NCBI GenBank assembly: GCA_903813345.2
Contig: CAIIXF020000003.1
Coordinates: 24,569,248-24,629,247 of the forward strand
Reading direction: 5' to 3'
Source: Owenia fusiformis
Taxonomy: Eukaryota; Annelida; Polychaeta; Sabellida; Oweniidae
DNA: 60,000 nt
Shown: piece after piece, positions 38,056 to 49,205 of the stretch
How the letters are laid out: the number at the start of each line of letters is the position of its first letter
How positions within the stretch are numbered: position 1 is the first letter of the stretch
Position numbers and translations under genes: made by a program
Notes under the pieces: generated by a model
What the model saw: only the letters and a program-made list of their open reading frames with translations
Database searches by the model: none
What the model was told of the DNA's origin: nothing

Positions 38056-39379
38056 CTCAGCATGGGGAGACAAAATATCATATTTAAAATCTTTGTGAAT
38101 TAACGAAATATTCAAAAAAGCTCTTTGGTAATTAAGAATAAGTAAAGAATACATTAACTATTTCATGATTTGTTTTCAATCCTAAACTATGACATCATAC
38201 ATTTGAATTTGAATGCTTATTAATCCTTGCGGATTAGATTGTGACAATGAATTCTGAATAGTTAGAAAGGGATGCATGACATTGTGTCCTTGTTTATGAA
38301 ATGATTTTTTGGGGTTAGGGATATTGGGGGTTGTTTTCCATATGACTTAAGTTGTGCTTCAAGATTTCTTTTTCTTGTTTGTTCTGCAATACTTTTGGTT
38401 TAGTCCTTTCTGTTCTTGTGATCATAATCATTAGAGGATGACCACATCATCTTCTCCGTAGGGCTCCCCAACTTCCATTGTCTTAATCTGCATAAACATA
38501 TGGTGGCCCATTCTCCTGAGATGACCACAAAGCTGTCACAATCGCAACCACATGTTCTTGAGGTTTACCATTAGCCATACATCACATAAAGTTTAAAATT
38601 GTAGTATACACAAATACATATTAGCATCATGTTTGTCTGCCATAAGACAAGAAGCAGTCATTCACGACAAGGTCATCTTTTGACTTTATTTGTCTAAACC
38701 ATTTCAATTATTATCACATCCTCTGGGTGCTATATTGTGATCAGTTTGCCAGGGAGGTCGTCTGGCAGTCGGGTAAACGTAAAGATAAATATTTTCTACA
38801 GGTTTCCAGCCAAACCGTTTGAGGGATTCATCTGAAATTTCCAGGGATGTTTCTTTGTATAAATGTTTAGAACTGTTTTTAGGCATTCAGGATGAATGTT
38901 AAGGCGGCCATTTTGAATTATATGTCCTGAAATATTCTATTCAAGGGTGCGATACTTTTCACTCTGTGTCTTGTTTTTTTCAAATAGTTTGTCAAACAAA
39001 TTGGTATAATTTCTCAGTATCTTCCAAAGGCAATGATTGGTTGATATAAAAGCACACATCATTCTGTGAATGTATTGTTAATCTGAATCTGAGGAGTATA
39101 CATGTACATTGTTTTAATAAGAGAATATTGTAACTCAGAGACTTCAAAGATGCTACTTTAACTTTTATAAGTGAATTTATGGACTTTAATACACTAATTG
39201 TAAAGTGAGCCCCGGGTATTCTAGTGTCTCATAAATTGTGAAATGTAATACAAGAAGTACAGATTTGCAATTAACTTAAATGTTCTTGTACTAAATATAG
39301 CTGTAGAAAATGTTTTGAGTATTTTCTGTACATGTATACTGATATGTGTAGGAGAAGATATTGCATTTATGTAATATGA
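38056..39379. other. No gene recognised
   Basis: AT-rich sequence without repeats or convincing coding frames between the G run and the 17-bp minisatellite. Confidence 0.6.
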
Positions 39380-40020
39380 TTATGAATTTTAATGTAAGTA
39401 TGAATGTAATATGATATGAGTATGAATGTCATACGAGCATGAATGTAAAATGAGTATGAATGTAATACAAGTATAAATATATTACAAGTATGTATGAATA
39501 TACTACGAGTATGAATATAATACGAGTATGAATATAGTATGAGTATGAATGTAATACGAGTATGAGTATAATATGAGTATGAATATAGTACGAGTATGAA
39601 TGTAATACGAGTATGAGTATAATATGAGTTTGAATATAATACGAGTATGAATATAGTACGAGTATGAATGTAATATGAATATGAATATAGTATGAGTATG
39701 AATGTAATATGAGTATGAATATAGTATGAGTATGAATGTAATATGAGTATGAATATAGTACGAGTATGAATGTAATATGAGTATGAATATAGTACGAGTA
39801 TGAATGTAATATGAGTATGAATATATTACAAGTATGGATGAATTTACTATAATTATGAATGTAATACAAGTATAAACATCATACGAGTATGAACATAATA
39901 GGAGTATAAATATATTACAAGTATGTATGAATGTAAAATGAGTATTAATGTAATACAAGTGTGAATGTCATATGAGTATGAATGTAATATGAGTATGAAG
40001 TTGAAACGAGTATGAATGTA
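39380..40020. repeat. 17-bp minisatellite, roughly 37 units
   Basis: Units are variants of ACGAGTATGAATATAAT. Three units (51 bp) encode a 17-residue period on the minus strand, rich in Tyr, Ile, His and Ser. Minus-strand frames of 146 and 151 codons (39429-39869 and 39503-39958) are open only because the unit lacks stops in any register; no start context or homology supports a protein. Confidence 0.9.
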
Positions 40021-40682
40021 ATATGATTATATGACTCCATTTAATGTATTTTCGTTTTGCACATAATAATTATGACATCTAAGTATGAAGTCTCACTAAT
40101 CTCCTCGACTTATTACATTATTATTTAAAGTACATGTCTACTTTCAATTAACTACACATGAAAACAATGGAATTGAATTGAATGTCTTAATACTCATATA
40201 CTGAATGTTTAATTACATTTTGATAATTCTATTTAGTAAGTAATCCATATAATATCTACATCGAGAAACTTTGTTATGTCAGACCATTTGTATGATTCAT
40301 GATTTGATTCCTAATAAATGTGATACAATAATGTTTATAAACTGAATGCGATCTTTGGATTAAATGACTCAATTATCAACGAACTAGACAATGGTTGGTG
40401 TCATTATACTATTGGACAAAGCGCAGTATATTGTCACCTGAGTTTGAATTTGATTATTTTTCTATTTCCAGGTATGTATTACAATGGTCTGGGTTTAACT
40501 AAGTTGAAATGAAGTAAGTATACAATTAACACAATATATCCATTTACTTATCCTTATACTGGGGTTCAATACCATTGAAAGGTTTTGTATACTGTGATTG
40601 TCTATGTGGTTTTAATCGCATACTGAGACTTAGTTTAGGTGTTCTAATTGCATCATTAATAAATATAATTGTAATATGTAAG

Positions 40683-41030
40683 TAAAGATATATTGAATAT
40701 CACTTTCAAAAGATTTCATATATAAGGGTTATGTACTGGGAGGTTTTGGATATTGGGTATATCCTGAGGGATTTATATCTCCCCGGGGATCACAGGGACC
40801 AAGGGGATATATAAATATTTCTTGAGGGATAAACCCTATATCCAAAACTGACCGTGCATAACCGGTGTATCTCATACTTGAGTGGGTTTGGTGTAGATAT
40901 AACCCTTTCCACCTTTTCAAATGACAAAATAAGCCTATAGTAAAAGCACAATTTATAATGAACATTTTCGTAATATTCTTTTAGTTCAATACAATGAAAT
41001 TGTAACATTTAAACTTTTTAAAAAAGGACA
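40683..41030. repeat. Local duplication, copy 1 (contains MITE insertion)
   Basis: TAAAGATATATTGAATATCA, then GTGTAGATATAACC, GACAAAATAAGCCTATAGTA and CAATACAATGAAATTGTAAC match 42525-42720. This copy is interrupted by the palindromic element at 40707-40883. Confidence 0.85.
40707..40883. mobile_element. Palindromic MITE, copy in filled site
   Basis: Left GGTTATGTACTGGGAGGTTT pairs with right CAAAACTGACCGTGCATAAC. The inner part has GATATA and CCC/GGG blocks in both orientations. The paralogous stretch at 42551 lacks the insert. Confidence 0.8.
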
Positions 41031-41290
41031 AGGTGCAATTATTGGCAAATATCCCTATGGTCAAAATGAATCATTCGTAGGTGTAACATGAAGAATAAAA
41101 TGTCATATAATACTTTGGAAAATATTAAAGTGATCGGACACACATAAGCTGAGATAGGGATCATTTCGTTCAATAAGGTTGTACTGACTCACATGGGGCT
41201 ATGCACCATTGACTTAACATGAGGATATCAGCAGATCCCAATAGAGGCCATTGGTTTCCATTGATTATCACAGAAATACCAAAAATACAC

Positions 41291-41393
41291 TATGACCTGA
41301 ATCGATTGCAAACTTAATAATTTCACAATACAACACAAATGGTTTATCTCATCAAATGTGCAAATATGAAGTTTGCAATCGATTCAGGTCATA
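41291..41393. repeat. Perfect 25-bp stem hairpin with 53-nt loop
   Basis: TATGACCTGAATCGATTGCA plus five more bases at 41291-41315 is exactly reverse-complemented at 41369-41393. It lies in the 41030-41815 stretch that is absent from the other duplication copy. Confidence 0.8.
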
Positions 41394-41819
41394 CTTAAAA
41401 TTAAAAGATTGTACATTTTTTCATCATTTTTTCCCTACAAAATGGCTATAGAAAAATGCTCCAAAAACATCTTTTACACTTATCAAATATCATACAAGTT
41501 TGTAAAACCAAAGATTATACTATTATATTTCATTATGTAGTAATATATTTGGATAAGATGCAGGGATGCGTAGGATGTAAATGGATTTTGACAGACACAA
41601 AAAATACTTCCTGGTTTGGAACATATGCCTCTACACTTCATGATTGAATTATGACCCTAATAAGTGGCCTATACATCAATACAGTGCTGAATATAGGTCA
41701 ACAAGATACTAGTGTGCATATAAATGTAATAATTGAAGCAGAATACTCATTTTGAAAAATCAGATGAATTATTTTTTTCCCATGGGGAGATCCCAATGGA
41801 GGGTGTATAAGGTCCTTTT

Positions 41820-42115
41820 AAACTTTCAAAATTTTAGATTTCAAACTTTTTAAAACTTTTGAATAATTTCCGGGAGCGAGATGGATATATTATATCTGCC
41901 TGCATTTGTCCTGGAGCGGGACATATACAATATATCCTGCCCGCTCCTCCTATGATACATTATATTCATAGGGGTTATGCACTTGGAGGTTTTGGATACA
42001 GGGAATATCCCGAGGGATATACAATATATCTTCCCGAGGGACCAAGGGAAGACATATTGTATATCCCAAGGGATATTTCCTGTATCAAAACCGACCGTGC
42101 ATAACTGTTGTATGC
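41820..42115. repeat. Duplicated GGAGCGGGA palindrome plus second palindromic MITE copy
   Basis: GGATATATTATATCTGCCTG and ATATCCTGCCCGCTCCTC at 41870-41960 match 42748-42833. From about 41978 to 42104 a second copy of the MITE follows, starting GGTTATGCACTTGGAGGTTT and ending CAAAACCGACCGTGCATAAC. Short frames on both strands are reflections of the palindrome. Confidence 0.8.
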
Positions 42116-42194
42116 CATAGATGATGAGGTTTGAAATAATCCCATATGCTCTGGTGTGTTTCCTTGCAAAATATGTTATCATTTTCAATTGTTT

Positions 42195-42385
42195 TCAATT
42201 TTTATTCAAAAATAAAAAAAATAAAAAATTTGGGTCAAACTTTTTTTCACATTTTTTGCATAATTTTTTTTTCAGAATTATTTTTCAACATTTTTTTCAA
42301 AATTGTTTTTAAATTTTTTCCACAATTTTTTTCAAATTTTTATTTTCAAATTTTTTTCCACAATTTATTTTCAAATTTTCAAGTA
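42195..42385. repeat. T-rich low-complexity tract
   Basis: Degenerate repeats of TTTTTTTCAAAATT-like and TTTTTCCACAATT-like units. The Phe-rich frames over it reflect composition. Confidence 0.85.
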
Positions 42386-42524
42386 TGAGATACACACATT
42401 TTTTACCTCTTCATTAGTTATTTCTTAAGATATGTGATTTTTAAAAAAACATACATATTCCAACAGTACGAGATGGATCAATTTAAGCTCTGAGCATTTT
42501 AAATGCATTGTCTCAAATTGATAC

Positions 42525-42840
42525 AAGTAAAGATATATTGAATATCACTTTGGTTTGAGGTAGATATAACCTTTTCCACCTTTTTCAAATGACAAAATAG
42601 GCCTATAGTAAAAGCAGAATTTATAAATAACATTTTCATAATATTCCTTTAGTTCAATACAATGAAATTATAACACTTAAACTTTTAAAAAAAATTTTAA
42701 CTTTCAAATTTAAAACTTGAAACTTTTTTAAACTTTTGAATAATTCCTGGGAGCGGGATGGATATATTATATCTGCCTGCATTTGGCCTGGAGCTGGACA
42801 TATACAATATATCCTGCCCGCTCCTCAGATATGATAATAC
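42525..42840. repeat. Local duplication, copy 2 (empty site)
   Basis: This copy is colinear with parts of 40683-41030 and 41820-41960 but contiguous, without the 177-bp MITE or the roughly 790-bp stretch found between those parts in copy 1. Confidence 0.85.
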
Positions 42841-43094
42841 ATCCTCGGGTGATATCTACCCCTTCTCGTACTTGAGTAAAGATTTTTTCTCAGAACATTG
42901 CTGAAACTCATTTCTGGTATATTATGCTACCATCACAAGTGTTGGCATATTGTTATATGTAGTCTCCAACTATTTTTGTGTTGGCAGTTGGTGTTTGGCA
43001 TTTGCCATCCGTGACATTTTGCATGTTTTGAATGCCTTGTCTCAAATTGATATTTTGGATCAGTATAAATTTTGAATTTTTTCTCCATCGTTTG

Positions 43095-43202
43095 AAATGA
43101 ATTAACGCAAGGAGCACACGCGTCTCGAACTCGCAACCTCATGGTTACGGCTCCAATCGCCTAGCCTAAACGTCCTGGCGCTCAAGCCCTCTCGGCCAAC
43201 TT
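43095..43202 (-). mobile_element. SINE head derived from a class II (Leu/Ser-type) tRNA
   Basis: On the minus strand TGGCCGAGAGG (43198-43188) resembles the Leu/Ser A box and GAGTTCGAGAC (43132-43122) the B box. The gap between them is long enough for a class II variable arm. The ends do not pair as an acceptor stem, so it is not a working tRNA. Confidence 0.65.
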
Positions 43203-43895
43203 TTTAGGAACAATAAATTCTATAATATGTTATTTAAAATTATGAAGTTCAAGCTTCATTAGATTATGATTAATTACAGATAGCCCCATTGTTGGCACTT
43301 TGACATGGTATATGCAGGAATTCATGGTATATGTAAAGAGACAAATATGCAATAAATTTAAGTCAATTCTATGTGTATAACAAAACAGAATTCTTCAAGG
43401 AATTTTCAACAAGGCTAAAACATGAGCTTTTCTCTTTAATTTGATGCACCATTTCTTTTTTATGGTCAATTTGATTGTTTGAGTAGGGAAATAATCCTGG
43501 GACGCAGAGCGTTCTGATAACATTTGATGTATTGCTCAAAGGGAAATTGTTTAGCAATGTATTAATTACATTACTAGCCTGATGTTAAACCATTTAAGTA
43601 GAATTGTATGCATTTTGATAAACCCAAATATATTTTTAAACATGACTGCCTTGTTACTTGAATTATTGACCTATATCTCACCATATATCAGAACTGTTGA
43701 TTTCAATTAGAAAAACAGAGCTAACCCTAGTGAAAAGTTTGGGTATTTTAATGGCAGGGGTGTCACCAGGATCCTAAAAAGGAGGCAAATTTAAATTAAG
43801 ATAACATGATATTTCACCACACTTAGTTTTAACAATAGAAAAACCTTTTAGATAATTATGGAAATAATTGATATTGTGTTAATTTTATTTTTTAT

Positions 43896-45084
43896 TTATA
43901 TCAATTTTTTTAATACCCAAACACCTTGAAATGCCAGGAAATGATCCAGAACCTCAAAATTTGCAGTTAAATGTTTGAGTCTATTGTATCCGTAAACTCT
44001 GTGAGCATTAAAATCCATACAAGATGTCACACTATGTGTCTCAGGAATCCCTAGAATGAATAATCCCCCTGGTTTGAGCATGCACCAAACTTGTGCAACA
44101 GCTTCTAGATCACCATAGGGATTCAGAGGGTCACCATAGCGACCCAGACCTGAATGCTCAATTGATGAAAATGATAATGCAAAATCAAACTCTAGGAAAG
44201 AAATACTACGGTATCTGTGAGCCATATCATAAGGATGGATTTTGGTTATATTAGGATGGAGAAACAAATGATTATTGTATTCTAATGTTGTAATATGTTT
44301 TGCACCAGCAGACAGGGCTAATGCTTCAAGCCAGGGTGATACAGAACCGATCACAACTCCATAGTTGTTTTTAATAGCATCAATATATTTAGCGATTGCC
44401 TTTTTAGGTTCAGGGACTCCATAACCTCCAATAATCATACCATCCCTGTCATCCTGTATTAGCTGTTCAATTGCATTTGCTGTGAAGGTCTGCTGAGGCT
44501 TGTTAGTGCCAGTATTATTAATATACCAATATTTTCTGATCAGAAGGGCACCATTTTGAGTAAAAGCATCAAACATTTCATCCGGAATTCTTTTTGGTGG
44601 AGACACTGGTGTTGCTGGATTGAGTGCCATGCGCCCCATGATAGATACACAGTTGACAGTTTTCTTGAGAAACGGATAATATTTTCCTGGTTTTTCAACT
44701 TTTTCATTGTAGCTACATATCTCACCACAGTCAAAGTTATTAGAACGGTCAGCATCTGAAAAAAAAATTTCAAATTTGATTGTCTTGGGATTAATTGTTA
44801 TGGTTTATCATGATTTTCATTTTTGAAAGCAAAACAAATTTAATTTAGAACAGGAGACTGACACATACAATGAATCCAGTGCTTCAGATAGTAACTAAAT
44901 GTGTGATATATGAAAATATACATAACTTACCATCTTCAAAATTCTCTCCTTTTACTTTTATTTTCCAATCCAGACATTTGTAAAAAGTTGACCTTTTCAA
45001 GTTTATGATTAGAACAGATGTTATAAATATCAGGAGTAGATATCTAAATAGATAATGAGATCTGGAATTTTGAAATAAGTTCAT
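43896..45084 (-). CDS. DUF268-family type II membrane protein, two exons
   Basis: Coding exon 1 is 45084-44931 and exon 2 is 44755-43896, giving 337 residues. The donor reads GATG|GTAAGT and the acceptor TTTTTCAG|ATGCTG, with a 175-bp intron; the split codon is a clean Asp. Exon 1 supplies a short basic N terminus and a hydrophobic helix at about residues 11-28, so a signal anchor with the rest in the secretory lumen is likely. Exon 2 carries the DUF268 domain (Pfam family first named from Caenorhabditis): GSVSPWLE at about 188-195, SSIEHSGLGRYGD at about 248-260, LKPGG at about 278-282 and NAHRVYG at about 301-307. The beta-strand pattern resembles a Rossmann methyltransferase, but the family's function is unknown to me. 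An exon-2 ATG at 44639 would give only 247 residues and drop the anchor and conserved-looking Cys-rich sequence, so I prefer the spliced start. AATAAA follows the stop on the minus strand. A further 5' UTR exon cannot be excluded. Confidence 0.88.
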
Positions 45085-46578
45085 TCTGTATAGTGAATTC
45101 TATATTGAAGTTCTCCAAATGCATATTTACTGAAATAGAAGGTCGATCTAACATGCTACTTAATGTGTAAAGTAGTGGCCAAAGGGAAGAAAACTTGATT
45201 TATACCTGTTAATGTTTCATTTGAACTGACCACTCTGATTTTGATGACACGATTTGTAATTAGGAAGATTCTGATTTCAACTATGAACCCTATTAATATG
45301 TCTTTACAGGTAATTGAAACATTATATTGATAAAAAAAGTCTCGAATTTCATGAACAGAATCTAATTTTAATGGCTTTTTGAAGCTGTTAAAATATATAC
45401 TAGACATTGGGTTAAACATGAGCATGCTGATAAATCTTCATTTAGTTGAGTAGAAATTCAAAGTTAAGGATATTGCTTATTGAAGCATCATGAAACTTAA
45501 AAGTCAACATTTGAAAGTACTGACAGGGTATTAGATGATCCACACAGGTTCGACATTAAGCAATGCATATAAAATCGAATGGGAAACCTGTTCGTATAAA
45601 TCGCCCTATACAAATGCATGTAGTTTTCTACATATATTTTTGCTTGACAATTATCAGGTAAAATTGTATTTGCATAACATAACAAATTTTCCAGCAAATG
45701 GGTGAAAAATACGTAAATTGCGGGACAGTTGGACTGCCTGTGAAGGTGTCAAAAAATTGGCACGTCTACCCAGCATGCTTAGACGTAGTTTCTAGATATG
45801 CCTAAAGTTGGAATCCCATATTTCATGCAGTGAGAACTTGGAAGTGAATAAAAGATGTCAGTATTGTTCTCTCATCACATAATTTCAGAATCTTTTTTAT
45901 AAATATTTTTGTTGTTGTAATAAAGATGGCGCTCAATATTCACTAACCTGGCAGTGTGGCAGGGTGGTTAACCACGTGCCAATCGGTTACCAACACAGGT
46001 CAGATATCGTGAGAGCATACTAATACTTCACCATAAATTGAGATAAGTGGATCAATTATCATCTAATCATTTTGATTTTACAATTTGAAATAATTTTTCT
46101 GTAAAATATATTATCCTCTCTTCTATACAAGAAAATGTGTTTTACATTTAGTGATTGGTTAACATCATGGGTCTATATTGGGTATCCCTGGCAAATGCTG
46201 TCAAAAGAAATTAATATTTTTGAAACCATATCTTTTTTAAATGTTTTGATTTTTGAAGAGATTTTCAGATGTAACTAATGTTTATAGTTGATAATATATA
46301 TTATAATTTTTGCTGGCCATACAAATATAATTCCTAAAGCATGTGTCTTAACTAGATCTATAAATGTTCTTGTTTGAATGATTCATGTGACATCATGATG
46401 TCAAATCTAAATTATCTGAATCTGACCTCATTTCTCACAATACTAAAAACCTCCGAAAGGTCTGACTTGGGGAACTTGGGAAAATTAAATACAATATAGG
46501 AACTAATGACATGAGGGAAGAATATATGATCATTTGAGTTTTGGCGTTATTGTCTTGTTTAATTGTGTTTTTACTATA
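45085..46578. other. Upstream of DUF268 gene; no further exon proven
   Basis: The promoter of the DUF268 gene should lie here on the minus strand. An 89-codon minus-strand frame (45156-45425) contains a possible donor near 45208, but the sequence shows no DUF268-like or other domain. Confidence 0.45.
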
Positions 46579-46712
46579 TACGGTAAAGCCTGTCTTGGTG
46601 AACACCTCTCTCTAGTGAACACCCATATATGTCTAGAGAACACAGGACTTTGGATATACTCAACTTACTTTTGTAAAAAAACGGTTCTCTATAAGAGGTG
46701 TCGGAACAGTTC
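46579..46712. mobile_element. Partial copy of the CAGTRAAACCTGT MITE family
   Basis: After a TA the sequence reads CGGTAAAGCCTGTCTTGGTG with repeated GAACACC units, matching the family's 5' half. It lies upstream of the LINE, and the 107- and 80-codon open frames over it have no other support. Confidence 0.6.
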
Positions 46713-47039
46713 AGTTTGGTTCGGTTCGGAACATTTGGCTTCGGAACGAAACAATTTTGGAACGGTTCTACATGTCCTAGAAGTAGATCTCCCATTCGAA
46801 CTGGGAAGAAAAACAAAGATTAACGATCAACAATTCATCTTCAGCGTCTGTTATTAGGATCTCACATCTTTGAAGGCACTCTGGTCCCGCTGAACCTAAC
46901 CCCAATCACTGGATTACCGCAATATTTATAAACATGGATTTTCCCATCCTTGGAACAAAAGGTCATATCAACTGAAGGAACAACAAAACCTATTAGATCT
47001 GTATAATCAAAGTAATTCCAGAAATTTCTGGAATCGCCA

Positions 47040-48026
47040 ATGAACGCACAAAAGATTTACCATATTCGACTATTGACTCTGAAAATAATATCAAAAGTGG
47101 TCAACAGGAAACACTGGATAGCTGGGCTGAAATATATGGATCCCTATATGCTGAAAACATTAATGACCCAAAGTATGATAATGAACACTTGCAGCAGATT
47201 AAGAGCCATAACATTGATTTCAATTCCATGTAAAGTCTACTGTGACACGCTTAATAAGAGACTGTCCAAATATCTTGAATTAAATAAGCTCCTGGTGGAT
47301 GAACAGAATGGGTTCCGACCTGAGCATGGATGTCTTGACAAAGTGCGCTCTCTGTATTCAATAATTAACAATAGAAAGCCAGGAAAACAAAGTACATTTA
47401 CATGCTATATCAACATGACCAAAGCATTCTGTAGCGTAAACAGGGACTGTCTGTGGTACAAACTTAACAAAATTTGCATAAAAGACAAGATATGTACTGC
47501 TATTAGTTCCCTTTATCAAGATGTATCTTCTTCAGTTAGAATTAACAGCCATTTAAAACCAATGTTTAGCATAGAGAAAAGATGTAAGGAGGGTTGCGTT
47601 TTGTCTCCGACCCTGTTCGCCATCTATATCAATGACTTGGCAACTGATGTGAAAAATCTAAACTGTGGTATCAAAATTGATAGCATGGATGTATCTGTCC
47701 TCTTGTATGCAGATGAAATTGTCTTGATTGCAGATTCCTCAACTAATCTACAACATATGCTCAATGTGGTTAATGAATGGTGCTACAAATGGTGCATTAG
47801 TATGAACCAGAGCAAAACTAAAGTGGTACATTATCACCCACAGGCTTGCCCAAGATCAAATGCAGTATTTCATTGTGGGACTATGAACATTGAGTATGCT
47901 GAAAGGTACAAGTATTTGGGAATATGGCTTCATGAAAATGTAGACACCAACATAACTGTCAAGGAACTAGCTAAATTAGCCAGCAGAGCCCTCGGGGTAA
48001 TTACCAGTAAAGCCACGGCGATTTGA
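47040..48026 (+). pseudogene. LINE reverse transcriptase domain, catalytically dead
   Basis: The 328-residue open stretch contains EQNGFR at 88-93, the motif A region around 119-133, the motif B core GCVLSP at 185-190, and motif C as YADE at 223-226. In active enzymes of this type motif A begins F-x-D and motif C is YADD or FADD. Here motif A reads YIN and motif C YADE, so two catalytic aspartates are replaced, and the usual FDSV is FCSV. The ATG is only the first Met in an interior frame, not a native start. The reading continues in the same frame after a TGA at 48024-48026. Confidence 0.9.
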
Positions 48027-48029
48027 GGT

Positions 48030-48476
48030 ATGGACTACAACGTATTTAACAAACTGTATGATAACTTAGTCCAGCCCATAATTAATTACAGCTGTTCTAT
48101 TGTGGGTCTGCATGAATGTAGACCTCTGAACAACATCCAAAACCGAGCTGGCAAGATGTTCCTGGGGGTGAGCCAAAAAACTAGCAATGAGGCAGTAAGG
48201 GGAGACCTAGGTTGGTCATCTCTCCTCGATAAGCAACATATTGAGTGTGCTAGACTTTACTTGAGGCTTCACAATATGGATAGAACCAGGACAAATCACA
48301 AAATACATTTATGGTCTACAAAGAGAAAGTCTAGCTGGAACTATAAAACACAGCAGTTACTAGTTAAAGGAGGAGTCCCAATAACAAATGGCACAAACGT
48401 CTCAACCAAACTTGCTCTTAATACACTGAAACATTACCTGAATCAAAATGACACATTCCTAACCAACATGGGATGA
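48030..48476 (+). pseudogene. LINE ORF2 continuation after RT domain
   Basis: This segment is in the same frame as the RT piece and separated from it by one TGA. The stretch LYDNLVQPIINYSCSIVG resembles the post-RT thumb region of LINE ORF2 proteins, which often have LYxxLVxPxLxYxxxVWG. It ends with stops. Recognisable LINE protein (VRTFCQFKYGVVTEQYL) resumes in a different frame at about 48505-48560, which indicates frameshift mutations. Confidence 0.8.
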
Positions 48477-48566
48477 CAAAAATAATGAAGCAAATGGAAA
48501 CAAAGTTAGGACATTCTGTCAATTTAAATATGGTGTGGTGACTGAACAGTACTTAAAAAAAACAGA

Positions 48567-48920
48567 ATGCCCAGACAACACAGGAGAATACTTGCCCAGT
48601 TCCGAACAGGAAGTCTCCACTTAAATATAGAGACAGGTAGATGGAACAATACACCGCTGCAAGAACGAAAATGTATTCTCTGTGATAATGATTGTATTGA
48701 GGATGAGATACACTTTTTGACTCAATGTGAACATTATAAGGACATAAGGAAAGAGTTTTATGACAATGTTAAAGTAACAGCCCCCAATATAAACATTAAC
48801 TCAAATGATGGCCTGTGTACACTGATCAGTCCTATGCATGACAAAAACATCCAAACTTTATTGGCTTCAACTCTATTTAAAATGTGGCAAAAAAGGAAAT
48901 TCAATATTGAGAGGGTCTGA
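48567..48920 (+). pseudogene. LINE ORF2 C-terminal zinc-knuckle segment
   Basis: The final coding piece has Cys36-x2-Cys39, His49 and Cys54 in the context ERKCILC then EDEIHFLTQC. This is the zf-RVT-like knuckle at the C terminus of many LINE ORF2 proteins. It ends at a stop about 255 bases before the AAT-repeat tail, leaving a plausible LINE 3' UTR. The first Met is an artefact of the frameshift just upstream. Confidence 0.8.
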
Positions 48921-49205
48921 AATGATCAAAACACCTGCTCAACAGATATTTATTCAAGTCAACTTAAAATGCTTACTCTAAATACATGCTGATATTATAT
49001 TTGAACAGTGCAATAATTGTATATTATAGAACAGTATATTTATTTAATGGACATTTTTCCAGGTTGTAGAAGGACCTACACGTAACTGTCTCATAAGCTG
49101 ACACTGGCTAGTAGTGTTTTAGCTTACTTTGTATTTGACATTGTATGTATACTTTTAACTCTAGTGACACTATAATAAAATATTTTAATAATAATAATAA
49201 TAAAC

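Larger units (their letters stand above)
46960..49205 (+). mobile_element. Decayed non-LTR retrotransposon (LINE), 5'-truncated
   Basis: The stretch holds reverse-transcriptase and C-terminal zinc-knuckle sequence in one order and orientation and ends in an A-rich, AAT-repeat 3' tail at about 49175-49205. Recognisable LINE protein begins near 46960 in another frame, with a LLDLYNQSNSRNFW stretch like the linker before many LINE RT domains. No endonuclease domain is visible, so the element is 5'-truncated or its 5' part is unrecognisable. Stops near 46960-47100, an in-frame TGA at 48024-48026 and frameshifts between 48476 and 48567 show it is dead. The layout matches LINEs common in marine invertebrates; I do not assign a clade. 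It lies between the DUF268 and GPCR genes on the opposite strand. Confidence 0.9.

Noticed and set aside
37957-38154. Frame with a polyproline stretch
   Set aside because: The prolines are the complement of the 23-G run.
39429-39958. Two overlapping minus-strand frames of 146 and 151 codons as a repetitive protein gene
   Set aside because: They are produced by a 17-bp repeat without stops; the same peptide appears in different frames, and no start context or domain supports translation.
45156-45425. Additional upstream coding exon of the DUF268 gene
   Set aside because: A possible donor exists near 45208, but exon 1 already has its own start and signal anchor, and this frame has no related sequence.
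45950-46020. tRNA-like sequence around GGTGGTTAACCACGTGCC
   Set aside because: Only loose resemblance; no convincing B box or stems.
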